Below, piece by piece: positions 47,146 through 56,184 of a stretch of 64,000 nt of DNA; positions within the stretch are counted from its first letter, which is position 1, and every line of letters starts with the position of its first letter. The position numbers and the translations under genes were made by a program. The notes under the pieces are model-generated. The model saw nothing but the letters and a program-made list of their open reading frames with translations. It had not been told where the DNA came from and did not search any database. Source of the DNA: Tissierella sp. (lineage in GTDB: Bacteria > Bacillota > Clostridia > Tissierellales > Tissierellaceae); contig NZ_JAVKTS010000003.1 in the NCBI RefSeq assembly GCF_031460495.1, positions 372,001 through 436,000 of the forward strand, written 5' to 3'.

Positions 47146-47763
47146 TTAGGATTCACCAGTATGAATGGGATAGAGATTTCCTTTAAATCCGAATGAAACC
47201 CTACCTGTCTCTTCGGATACTACAAGTACTAGGGCATCACTCCGCTCGGATAAACCTAGTGCAGAGCGGTGTCGAGTACCAAGTTTTTTATCACCGACAA
47301 TCCTATTCGTAAGTGGAAGAATATTTGTTGCGGAAACGATTTGATTACCATTTACCATGACAGCACCATCATGAAGTGGATTTCCCGGAAAAAATATGGA
47401 TTCTAATAGAGTATGAGTCAACTCAGCTCCGATTGAAATACCTGGCTGGATTAAATCGTCAAGGGAATCTTCTCGTCGAATGACAATTAACCCACCATGC
47501 CTACGATGAGACATATTTTGAACGCAAATGGATAATTCCGAATATTTATCTGTAAAAGGAGATAAATAACAATTCAAATAAAAACTAGAAGCTTTCATAT
47601 CAATGTCTATAAAATGCTCCTTTATTTTTTCGAAGTTACTAAGCAGACAGTAATTTTCGTTATCCATTGATTCTAAATTTTTTTGTAGCTCAAGTATTAC
47701 TTGGCTGATCTCTTTTTTTACATTCTGTTTCATTGGGGAAAAGTCACAATTTTCATAGTTCAC
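47146..47763 (-). CDS. cdaS: Diadenylate cyclase, CdaS-like
   Basis: Makes cyclic di-AMP from two ATP. The DAC domain (about residues 85-200) has both catalytic motifs: DGA at 132-134 (HDGAVM) and RHR at 164-166 (GTRHRSALG). An N-terminal region of about 70 residues with two helices matches the autoinhibitory domain of Bacillus subtilis CdaS (207 aa), a spore-specific cyclase. Total length here is 205. The start is GTG at 47763, preceded by AGGAGGTG; the open frame extends ten codons upstream without a ribosome site. CdaA and DisA types differ in architecture, so the CdaS call is fairly safe. Confidence 0.9.
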   Translation of the reverse strand: MNYENCDFSPMKQNVKKEISQVILELQKNLESMDNENYCLLSNFEKIKEHFIDIDMKASSFYLNCYLSPFTDKYSELSICVQNMSHRRHGGLIVIRREDSLDDLIQPGISIGAELTHTLLESIFFPGNPLHDGAVMVNGNQIVSATNILPLTNRIVGDKKLGTRHRSALGLSERSDALVLVVSEETGRVSFGFKGNLYPIHTGES

Positions 47764-47836
47764 GAGTGTACACCTCCTACCATAGTATGCCACTGCATGA
47801 AATTATTATGTGTGTTTTAGACTATTTAGCCCATTT

Positions 47837-49588
47837 CTATATCTCTTGTTTTCTCATCTGTTCATCGTACATGTTTTTATATAAGCCGTCTTTAGCCATA
47901 AGTGATTCATGATTACCTCTCTCAACAATCCTCCCCTTATTTAGAACAATAATTTTATCTACATCTTTTATTGTAGAAAGTCTATGAGCAATTATAATAG
48001 TGGTACGATCTTCTTTTAGCTTTTTTATACCTTTTTGTATTATTTTTTCTGTTTCGGTATCAATATTTGATGTTGCTTCATCAAGTATTAGGATCTTTGG
48101 ATTTCTAATATATGCCCTAGCAAATGAAATTAATTGCTTCTCACCTTGACTAAGATTGTTACCCTTCTCAAATATTTTCTGATTAATTCCCCTTTTTACT
48201 AAGTCATCAGCTCCTACATCTATAAGAGCTCTTTCTATATCTTTATCACTAAATCTAGTATCATCAAGCCTTATATTGTCCTTAACATCCGTTTCAAAAA
48301 GAAATGCATCTTGAAGAACAACAGCCATCTGCTCTCTAAGAGAACTTCTGTTAATATTTTTGTTGTCTTTTCCATCAATGTATATATTTCCGAGCCTTGG
48401 TTCATAAAATTTTAAAATTAAGTTTATTATTGTGCTTTTACCACTCCCAGTAGAACCAACAAATGCAATACTTTCTCCACTTTTCACCTCAAAATCTATA
48501 CCCTTTAGAACATCATTCTCATCATATGCAAAGTAAACATCTTCAAATTTCACATCACCTTTTACCTCTGTAAGTTCTTCTGGCAATTCCTCCATTGTAT
48601 CTAATCTAAGCAAATCGAATACATGTGTCGCAGAAGCATAAGATTGTTCCAATTCCCCAAATCTAGTAACAACAGTACTTATGTTGTTAAAAATCTTTGA
48701 GACATAGTCTATTACTATATACAAACTTCCTACAGAAACCGCATAATCACCAGTTATTTTGCCCACACCAAAGTACAAAAGAACCAGTATTGTTCCCACA
48801 TAACTTAGAGCATCAATTGCTCTGTACCCTCCGTAGCTTCTAACTTTTGTGACTTTTAAATTAGCTTTAAATATATTATCATTTATATCATTAAATTCAC
48901 TTTTTATATAATCTTCTTTGTTAAATGCCTGGATAATTTCTATATTTTGTATATTTTCATTGATACTAGCATTTATATCCCCAACAAACTGACGGTTAAG
49001 TGTTGTATACTTTGCTGTTTTATACCTTAAGTCTTTAAATATAATGTAGATTATTGGTACTAGTATTAAAAGCAACATAGCAACAGGAAAATTCGTTATT
49101 AGAATCATTCCATAGATACTAACAATCATGATAGTTGAAGTTGTCATGTCTGCTAAAATTAATTGAAACATCATCTTCAGTCTATTTGTATCATTTGTGA
49201 TTCGGGAAACTATATCCCCAGCAGGTAAATTATCAAAATATGATATTGGAAGTTTAGTAACATGTTTGTAAACATCCTTTTGGGCATTAAATGAAATTTT
49301 ATTTGCAGCTTGTTCAAAAGCAATAAGAGCCAAATTTCCAAACAATCCGCAAAGAACATATACTATCAAATAAATACCTAGAAGCTTTGCTATTGAAACA
49401 AAATCAGACATCGTCATACCTAATTTTATATAGTTATTAAGTATATAACCTATTATAATAGGACCTATTATTTCCAAAGCTGTACGAATAAAGGAAATCA
49501 ACAATCCAGTTGATAAAGATTTCGCTTCCTTCTTAGCATATTGTTTTAATTTTTTTGTCACAAATTCATTACGCAATTTATTCTTCAT
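47837..49588 (-). CDS. ABC exporter subunit (canonical half of a heterodimer)
   Basis: A 583-residue half-transporter with six transmembrane helices (residues 1-320) and an ATPase domain. Walker A GSTGSGKST, signature LSQGEKQ and Walker B LILDEATSNID with the catalytic Glu are present. The start is the ATG at 49588, overlapping the upstream partner gene by 11 bases. With that partner it forms a heterodimeric multidrug or lipid exporter of the BmrCD/YheHI type; the substrate is unknown. Confidence 0.92.
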   Translation of the reverse strand: MKNKLRNEFVTKKLKQYAKKEAKSLSTGLLISFIRTALEIIGPIIIGYILNNYIKLGMTMSDFVSIAKLLGIYLIVYVLCGLFGNLALIAFEQAANKISFNAQKDVYKHVTKLPISYFDNLPAGDIVSRITNDTNRLKMMFQLILADMTTSTIMIVSIYGMILITNFPVAMLLLILVPIIYIIFKDLRYKTAKYTTLNRQFVGDINASINENIQNIEIIQAFNKEDYIKSEFNDINDNIFKANLKVTKVRSYGGYRAIDALSYVGTILVLLYFGVGKITGDYAVSVGSLYIVIDYVSKIFNNISTVVTRFGELEQSYASATHVFDLLRLDTMEELPEELTEVKGDVKFEDVYFAYDENDVLKGIDFEVKSGESIAFVGSTGSGKSTIINLILKFYEPRLGNIYIDGKDNKNINRSSLREQMAVVLQDAFLFETDVKDNIRLDDTRFSDKDIERALIDVGADDLVKRGINQKIFEKGNNLSQGEKQLISFARAYIRNPKILILDEATSNIDTETEKIIQKGIKKLKEDRTTIIIAHRLSTIKDVDKIIVLNKGRIVERGNHESLMAKDGLYKNMYDEQMRKQEI

Positions 49589-51317
49589 CAAAACGGCTCC
49601 TTGCTATCTGATTCATATATTGATCAAAATACCATCTTCCTTCCTTAAGAAGTTCATCATGGGTTCCACTCTCGACGATTTTTCCCTTATCAAGAACTAT
49701 TATTTCATCAAGGTCTTTAACTTGACTTATCCTGTGACTTGCAATAATTGTAGTCTTACCTTTCCTGTTGGTCTCAATATTATTGATGATATTCTTTTCT
49801 GTTCTTCCGTCTACAGCACTCATTGCATCATCTAATATCAAAATATGGGGATCCTTTAAAAAGGCTCTTGCAATACTGATTCTCTGTTTCTGCCCACCTG
49901 ATAGGGAAATTCCTTTCTCGCCAGCAAGTGTATCTAATCCTTTAGGAAATGTGTTAAGATCTTTTTCCAAATCAGCAAGTCTTATTGCTTCCATTACTTC
50001 TTCATCAGTAGCATCTTGTTTAGAGAGTTTAATATTATCCCTTATTGTTTTAGAAAATATCATATGGTTTTGTGGTACATACCCCGTTAGTTCTCTTATA
50101 CTTGAAATGGTGTATCTATCAATCTTTTCTCCATCAAGGTATATACTATCTGTCTCCATTGGATAAAGAGTTAATAATTGCTTTAAAAAAGTGGATTTTC
50201 CAGAACCAGTCTTGCCTAGTATTCCCAAGGATTTACCATTTTCTAATCTAATATTTAAATTTTTTAAGATATCTTCTTTTGATGATGGGTATCTGAAATT
50301 GTGATTTCTAAATTCCATATCTGAATTTGTCTTTACATCCACAGCCTGGTAACTCTCAACAATATCTTCTTCATAATCCAATACCTCTTGAATTCTATCC
50401 ATAGATGCACTGGCCTGTTGTTTGATATTGATAAAGTTACCAAAAGCATACATGGGCCATACTAGCATATTCAAATAATAGGTAAAGGAAACTAGTTGTC
50501 CTATAGAAATCTCGCCTCTAGAGATTAAAAAGGATCCATAGCCTATTGCTATGATAAATGTAAGTGCTGGTATAATAGTTTGAATAGGAGTTATTAGGGC
50601 TTGATATTTTACAACATCCAGGTTTCTATCAACTAAGTCCTGTCCCCTTTTCTCAAATTTATCATATCGTGATTTTTGAAGATTAAAGACTCGAATTATC
50701 CTTATTCCTTCAATGTCTTCTAGAACATTTGTATTTAGTTTGTCAAATGCTCTTTGCACCTTATCCCATCTTACATAAATCTGATTTCCAATTAAGATAA
50801 CTAAGTATGCAAGTATTGGAAGTGGCACTATGGAAGCTAAAGTCAATTTTACATCTACAACGACCATCATCATAATTATGATAAGCAAAGGAAACATTGT
50901 GGAATCAAACAAACTAAGGGTGCCAAAACCAGCTAATTCACTAATTCTATCTACATCATTAGTTGCTTTTGCCATAAGGGAACCAGTTGAATTCTCTTCG
51001 AAAAATTTTAGGGATTGTTTTAACAACTTATTCATAAGATTGTCCCTAGCTTTATAATCTATCTCATTAGCTGCTCTGAATGTAAAATAGCTCCAGCCCA
51101 TAGCAAAGAAATACTTTATGATTATGATGAGCAGATTAACACTTAAGATAATAAGAAATGGCTTTAGAGCAATAGTTCCCTCAAATATCATATCAGTCAA
51201 TCTACCAGTTATATAAGGCGGTATCAATCCGACTAAATTACTCAAAAACAAAAAAAGAATAGCTAAAATATATTTAATTTTGTAATAGGAAATAAACCAC
51301 CAGAATTTTTTAAACAT
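49578..51317 (-). CDS. ABC exporter subunit (degenerate-site half)
   Basis: A 579-residue half-transporter with six helices and an ATPase domain: Walker A GKTGSGKST, signature LSGGQKQR, and Walker B LILDDAMSAVD. The usual catalytic Glu is Asp here. In heterodimeric exporters one site is degenerate in this way, fitting the partner encoded downstream. The ATG follows AAGGAGG. The two genes form one operon. Confidence 0.92.
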   Translation of the reverse strand: MFKKFWWFISYYKIKYILAILFLFLSNLVGLIPPYITGRLTDMIFEGTIALKPFLIILSVNLLIIIIKYFFAMGWSYFTFRAANEIDYKARDNLMNKLLKQSLKFFEENSTGSLMAKATNDVDRISELAGFGTLSLFDSTMFPLLIIIMMMVVVDVKLTLASIVPLPILAYLVILIGNQIYVRWDKVQRAFDKLNTNVLEDIEGIRIIRVFNLQKSRYDKFEKRGQDLVDRNLDVVKYQALITPIQTIIPALTFIIAIGYGSFLISRGEISIGQLVSFTYYLNMLVWPMYAFGNFINIKQQASASMDRIQEVLDYEEDIVESYQAVDVKTNSDMEFRNHNFRYPSSKEDILKNLNIRLENGKSLGILGKTGSGKSTFLKQLLTLYPMETDSIYLDGEKIDRYTISSIRELTGYVPQNHMIFSKTIRDNIKLSKQDATDEEVMEAIRLADLEKDLNTFPKGLDTLAGEKGISLSGGQKQRISIARAFLKDPHILILDDAMSAVDGRTEKNIINNIETNRKGKTTIIASHRISQVKDLDEIIVLDKGKIVESGTHDELLKEGRWYFDQYMNQIARSRFDEE

Positions 51318-51510
51318 ACATCCTCCTTATTTAAGCATAAAATTATAATTGTCTTGTTAAATATTCATTACATAAGAGAATATACCCTTTCCATCTCTCT
51401 TTTAAGCTAAGATTATAATCTCTAAAATCAAATATCAGTTTACTAGTAGTAAAAACCACCAATCATGTTCATAGATGGATATTCTTACCCAATAGCTATA
51501 ACTTCAACAT

Positions 51511-51540
51511 AAAAAATGAGACCAAGATTTCTCTTGGTCT
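51511..51540 (-). terminator. Terminator of the MFS gene
   Basis: The stem gaccaaga / tcttggtc (51520-51539) with a 4-base loop is followed by TCATTTTTTATG on the minus strand. The rest of the 51318-51650 gap shows AT-rich sequence and no convincing gene. Confidence 0.8.
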
Positions 51541-51650
51541 TCTATACACTATACTTGAACCTCCAGCAAACCTTCAGTACCCCTTTGTATCTATTAATGT
51601 TTTTCAAAATACTCCTCGATTATTTTAGTTTCAAATATTTAGGAGCCCCA

Positions 51651-53105
51651 TCAATCTCGCATTGCTGATTTACCAGCTGGAATTGTAATCAAAATAGAAA
51701 TAATCGCTATTATTACCATGACCAAATTGAATAGCAATGCTATTGCCGCAGCATAACGTATTGAAATATTGTCAACACGCCCCCAGAAAAAACCTTCAAT
51801 AAACTTTACTCTGCCATTACTAAATCCTGTAAATATTGCAGCTGAGATTGCCACGCCAAAGGCAGCACCTAAAGAGGATGCCATTTTATAAATTCCTGAA
51901 GCTGAACCAGCTTTTTCTGCTGGAACTGTGGATAAGGCAGCATCCGTAGATGGTGTAGCATAGAAACCTAAACCTACTCCAAAAAAAGTAAAGCCGATTG
52001 TAGCTATTACCATATATTGACTAGTTAAAACAAAGGTAAAGGATGTCATAAAAATGCCAATTCCAGTAATGATACAGCCTAAAATCATCGGTTTACGAGC
52101 CCCCCACTTTTGCAGCATCTTTTCACCAACCCTGATTGTCACAATAATGGCAATCAAATACCCAATAGTCAGTAGACCAGACTGAAAAGAAGTTAGCCCT
52201 GCTCCTAACTGTACCAATGACAAAACCACTATTAATGTACCAGCAGCTCCATTTAGTAAAAAATTTGAAATTGCTGCTCCAGTATAAGTTTTATTTTTAA
52301 ATAAATTAAAGTCAATAAAGCTGTTTTTTTTGCTTCTTTCAATCATGAAAAAATCGAAAAGCATTATAATAGACAATGCAACAAGGCCCAATATAACAAG
52401 ACTTGACCAGCCGATTCTAGCCCCCTGCCCTATGACTATATTTAATGCTACCATTCCAATCATAAAAGTAAAAACTCCTGCAAAGTCAAAACTCTGATAT
52501 TTGTCCTTAGAAGGTGTTACGCTTTCTGGCGTTCCATTGATTAGAAAAAAACTTCCTATTGCAACAATAATAGATATCCAAAATATCCAGCGCCACCCAA
52601 TAGTTGAAGTGACGAATCCACCAAAAAGTGAACAAAGACCAGATCCTCCCCAGGAACCAATAGACCAGAAACTAATAGCTCTCTGACGTTCAGTCCCTTG
52701 ATAGTAATCCTTAATTAATGCCAAGGTGTTAGGCATTATACAAGCAGCTGAAAGACCCTGGACAATACGTCCTGTAATTAAAAAAACTGCAGTTCCTTTA
52801 GGTGATGCAGCAATAAACAGAGAACCTATTATACTCATAAAAAGCCCTATTTTTGTAATTTTGATACGACCAAACCTGTCACCTAAACCTCCAATTACAA
52901 CTATAAAAATGCCTGAGAATAAAGCTGTTATACTGACAGCAATATTACTGGTATTTACATCAATCCCTAAATCAGTACGAATTGTTGGTGCAATATTCAA
53001 AGTTGTTTGAGCGAAAAGCCAGAAAGTAATGACACTCATTACAATGCCAAATAGTAATCTGTCATTACCTTGATAATGTTGTGCTATTTCTTTGTCCTTT
53101 TTCAT
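51651..53105 (-). CDS. MFS drug exporter, DHA2 (14-TMS) family
   Basis: A 484-residue major facilitator with 14 hydrophobic segments, as in EmrB/QacA exporters. The segment GGLGDRFGRIKITKIGLFMS between helices 2 and 3 is the MFS motif A; GRIVQGLSAACIMPNTLALIKDYY and GSWGGSGLCSLFGGFVTSTIGWRWIFW cover helices 4-6 with the antiporter motif C region. It probably expels cationic or lipophilic compounds using the proton gradient. It is monocistronic, with AAAGGTGG upstream. The 338-base gap to the next gene (53106-53443) shows no gene. Confidence 0.9.
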   Translation of the reverse strand: MKKDKEIAQHYQGNDRLLFGIVMSVITFWLFAQTTLNIAPTIRTDLGIDVNTSNIAVSITALFSGIFIVVIGGLGDRFGRIKITKIGLFMSIIGSLFIAASPKGTAVFLITGRIVQGLSAACIMPNTLALIKDYYQGTERQRAISFWSIGSWGGSGLCSLFGGFVTSTIGWRWIFWISIIVAIGSFFLINGTPESVTPSKDKYQSFDFAGVFTFMIGMVALNIVIGQGARIGWSSLVILGLVALSIIMLFDFFMIERSKKNSFIDFNLFKNKTYTGAAISNFLLNGAAGTLIVVLSLVQLGAGLTSFQSGLLTIGYLIAIIVTIRVGEKMLQKWGARKPMILGCIITGIGIFMTSFTFVLTSQYMVIATIGFTFFGVGLGFYATPSTDAALSTVPAEKAGSASGIYKMASSLGAAFGVAISAAIFTGFSNGRVKFIEGFFWGRVDNISIRYAAAIALLFNLVMVIIAIISILITIPAGKSAMRD

Positions 53106-53443
53106 GTAATAATACCACCTTTTAGACTATTCTGACCTTTAGCTCTATAAATTATACTTATACAGCAATTTATTATGGTGCTTTATTACATCCTTACAGG
53201 AGCCTAAGAACTTGTTGTGAATTATGCATTTTTTCAGGTTGATGGTAATCCTCCCATAAAATATCATTAGCATAAGTATACTTTCTTTGATATCTACTCC
53301 AATTGGTATGGGAGATATCAGTTTTCAATAAAAATATAAGCAGTTTTTCTCAAGGGAAATTATTTTAATATTGTATAATTAAGTGAACATAAGCATAAAG
53401 AGGAAAATATTAGTTTTTAATTTAAAATAATGGAGGTGCTATT

Positions 53444-54241
53444 ATGCAAATGAACAAAGTAAAAAAAGGGCTATTGAAAATATTGAAAATGATTATTGTC
53501 CTATCTATTTTATTGTTAACAGGTTGTGATACCAATAGTCCTGCACCTGAAATAATAAACAATCAAGAAGATACACCCAACAAAGATGTTTTGTTGGTGG
53601 AAGAACCTTTATTAGAAGAGGAAGATTTTGATTGGGTAATTGAAGTAGATGATACAAGTGAAATAATTCCATATGTAGAAGGCAACAGAATGATAGGTCG
53701 ACTGAGAATGAGATTAGTAAATAGAAGTGGCTATGCATCAGGTGATTATGTAGGAGAATCTATGTTAAGGATTCTAATGTATAAGGAAGATGCCTGTGAG
53801 TTTCAAGGGCAACACTTACCATTTTTAGTAGCTATAGACTATACTTCTGAAACAGCTACATGCAATATAGAACCAACATCAGATGATTTTGAGCCTGTAC
53901 CATTAATCCCATCATCTGATGAGGTTTCCCTAGCCCCTTTAGCCCCTCTTATTATAGAAGGATATAGTGGTGTAGGAGAAAACAATTATGTAGCTTCAGA
54001 ATTTGCTTCCATGATAACTGATCCTACTGATATAGAAGATGAGGAGACAGAACTTTTTCGTTTTGTTCTTACAACAAAAGAAGGGGTAGCTAACATTATC
54101 GTTCAACATCCAATACTTGGTCCATTTACTTTTACTGGAAAGATGATTGGCTATGGAAAAGAGTCAAAAGTAGCAGATATACTCCTTGAACCATTCCCTA
54201 TATCCGATGATGATGAAACATGGGCTAGATTCAGTAAGTAA
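53444..54241 (+). CDS. Unknown lipoprotein
   Basis: A 265-residue lipoprotein with a basic N-terminus and lipobox LLTGC, lipidated Cys at residue 28. The mature part begins with an acidic linker (EEPLLEEEDFDWVIEV) and continues as a probably beta-rich domain containing two Cys (about 125 and 147). No domain is recognised. The ATG follows GGAGGTG by five bases. It stands alone, convergent with the ABC exporter operon. Confidence 0.82.
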   Translation: MQMNKVKKGLLKILKMIIVLSILLLTGCDTNSPAPEIINNQEDTPNKDVLLVEEPLLEEEDFDWVIEVDDTSEIIPYVEGNRMIGRLRMRLVNRSGYASGDYVGESMLRILMYKEDACEFQGQHLPFLVAIDYTSETATCNIEPTSDDFEPVPLIPSSDEVSLAPLAPLIIEGYSGVGENNYVASEFASMITDPTDIEDEETELFRFVLTTKEGVANIIVQHPILGPFTFTGKMIGYGKESKVADILLEPFPISDDDETWARFSK

Positions 54242-54269
54242 GAGTATCTTAAACTTATATCTTGACATA

Positions 54270-54320
54270 AAAGAAAGCGAAGACCATCGATCATAATTTG
54301 ACCGAAGACTTCGCCTCTTT
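54270..54320. terminator. Bidirectional terminator between lipoprotein and ABC genes
   Basis: The arms aaagaaagcgaag and cttcgcctcttt pair with one bulge around a loop of about 26 bases, and A-rich and T-rich ends allow both directions. Confidence 0.6.
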
Positions 54321-54351
54321 TAGTTTGTATATTAAGTTTTGATTCTGCCTC

Positions 54352-56184
54352 TTAATCTAATTCAATTGTTCCAGCATTTAATGCATAATAACGTCCCTTT
54401 TGTGCCATTAGACCCTCATGGTCTCCACGCTCAATTATTTCTCCTTGTTCAAGTACCATAATGGCATTGGAATCACGAACTGTAGAAAGTCTATGAGCAA
54501 TTACAAAGGTTGTTCTACCTTCCATAAGCTTATCCATTCCTTCAGATATAAGTTTTTCAGTTCTTGTATCTACTGAGGATGTAGCCTCATCCAGGATAAG
54601 AATCTCAGGATCTGCAATAGCTGCTCTTGCAATGGAAAGAAGCTGTCTTTCACCCTGTGAAAGGTTCTGCCCATCTGTTATAAGCATAGTGTCATAGCCT
54701 TGAGGTAGATGCTTAATAAAGTAGTGTGCATTAGCAAGCTTTGCTGCTTCTTTTACCTCTTCATCTGTAGCATCTAGTCTACCATATCTTATATTATCTG
54801 CTACTGTTCCTTCAAATAAGTGAACATCTTGCAGAACTATACTCATGGTACTTCTTAAGTCGAACTTATTTATTCTTCTAATATCTACTCCATCATAAAG
54901 AATCGAACCATTATTTATTTCATAGAAGCGGTTTATAAGGTTTGTAATAGTAGTTTTTCCTGCTCCTGTAGAACCAACAAAGGCAATTTTTTGTCCTGGT
55001 TTTGCATATAGATTAATGTTGTTTAAGACCTGCTTTTCAGGTACATATCCAAAGTCTACATCCTTAAATGTAATGTACCCATTAACCGGAACATTCTCAT
55101 AACTACCATCTTCTTTTGGAACCTTCCAACAGCAGTTACCCACTCCATTACAATCCCTTACAAGTCTTACATCACCTTCATCCATTTCTACTTCCTCATC
55201 CAGGATGTTGAAGATTCTTTCAGCACCCGCTAGAGCTGCAAACAAGGTATTAAGTTGATTAGATACCATAGTTATAGGTCTTGATATAGTTCTTGTATAT
55301 TGTAAGAAGGCAGCAATATTACCTACACTAAGAGAACCTTTAATTACTAAAAAGGAACCTAGCATAGCTGTTACGGAATAGAGTACAAAGGTTAGGTTTC
55401 CCATTATTGGCATTAGCATAACACCAAATGTAGAAGCTCGAGATGATGATTTTCTTAATTCATCATTTCTGTTCCTAAAATCTTCAATTGCTCTATCCTC
55501 ATAATTAAATACCTTTACTACCTTTTGCCCTGACATCATTTCCTCGATATAGCCATTCATATCTGCAAGCCTAATCTGCTGATTTCTAAAGTAACCAGCA
55601 GATTTTGAACCAATAAACTTAATAACAACAAACATTAATATTAGCATAATAGCTACTACAAGGGTAAGGACTGGACTAATGACTAACATCATAATAAAAG
55701 TACCTATAACTGTTACTATTGATATGATAATTTGGGAAACAGCCTGTTCTAGTGACTGATTCAACATATCCACATCATTTGTAAAGGTGGACATCAGCTC
55801 TCCATGAGAATGGGTATCAAAGTAGGAAATTGGTAGCTTTTCCATATGTGCAAACATTTCTTCACGGATTCTATGGATTATCTTCTGAGCTAACCCTGCC
55901 ATGGTGCGATTGCCTATATACTGTCCAAGGGCAACTACCAATACAAATCCTGCCATTATAAGCATATATTTTATTGCATTGTTAGTAGATCCCCCACTGA
56001 CAAATATATCTATTATAGGGCTTAACATCCCAGTTGCAGCTACTTCTGCCAAGGATGAAAGGATTATTGATAGTATTCCAAATACAAATAGAAATTTGTA
56101 AAATTTAAAGTAACCAAATAGCCTAATAAGGGTTTTCTTGGAGTCCTTTGGTTTAAATGCAGCTTTACTTTTCTTATTCATCAT
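54352..56184 (-). CDS. ABC exporter subunit (canonical half), MarR operon
   Basis: A 610-residue half-transporter: six helices, then Walker A GSTGAGKTT, signature LSQGERQL and Walker B LILDEATSSVD. Between membrane domain and ATPase domain is an insertion of about 40 residues containing CNGVGNCC, also seen in related clostridial exporters. It overlaps the preceding partner gene by four bases (ATGA). Third gene of the marR-ABC-ABC operon. Substrate unknown. Confidence 0.92.
   Translation of the reverse strand: MMNKKSKAAFKPKDSKKTLIRLFGYFKFYKFLFVFGILSIILSSLAEVAATGMLSPIIDIFVSGGSTNNAIKYMLIMAGFVLVVALGQYIGNRTMAGLAQKIIHRIREEMFAHMEKLPISYFDTHSHGELMSTFTNDVDMLNQSLEQAVSQIIISIVTVIGTFIMMLVISPVLTLVVAIMLILMFVVIKFIGSKSAGYFRNQQIRLADMNGYIEEMMSGQKVVKVFNYEDRAIEDFRNRNDELRKSSSRASTFGVMLMPIMGNLTFVLYSVTAMLGSFLVIKGSLSVGNIAAFLQYTRTISRPITMVSNQLNTLFAALAGAERIFNILDEEVEMDEGDVRLVRDCNGVGNCCWKVPKEDGSYENVPVNGYITFKDVDFGYVPEKQVLNNINLYAKPGQKIAFVGSTGAGKTTITNLINRFYEINNGSILYDGVDIRRINKFDLRSTMSIVLQDVHLFEGTVADNIRYGRLDATDEEVKEAAKLANAHYFIKHLPQGYDTMLITDGQNLSQGERQLLSIARAAIADPEILILDEATSSVDTRTEKLISEGMDKLMEGRTTFVIAHRLSTVRDSNAIMVLEQGEIIERGDHEGLMAQKGRYYALNAGTIELD

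Noticed and set aside
51560-51650. Possible coding relic after the MFS gene (frames reading GAPKYLKLK and IIEEYFEKH on the minus strand)
   Set aside because: The two frames could be joined by one added base, but the stretch is too short and I recognise no family.
54352-56184. LSQGE signature and Cys-rich insertion considered as defects in the ABC gene
   Set aside because: The LSQGE form and an insertion before the ATPase domain are common in related clostridial exporters, and all catalytic motifs are intact.
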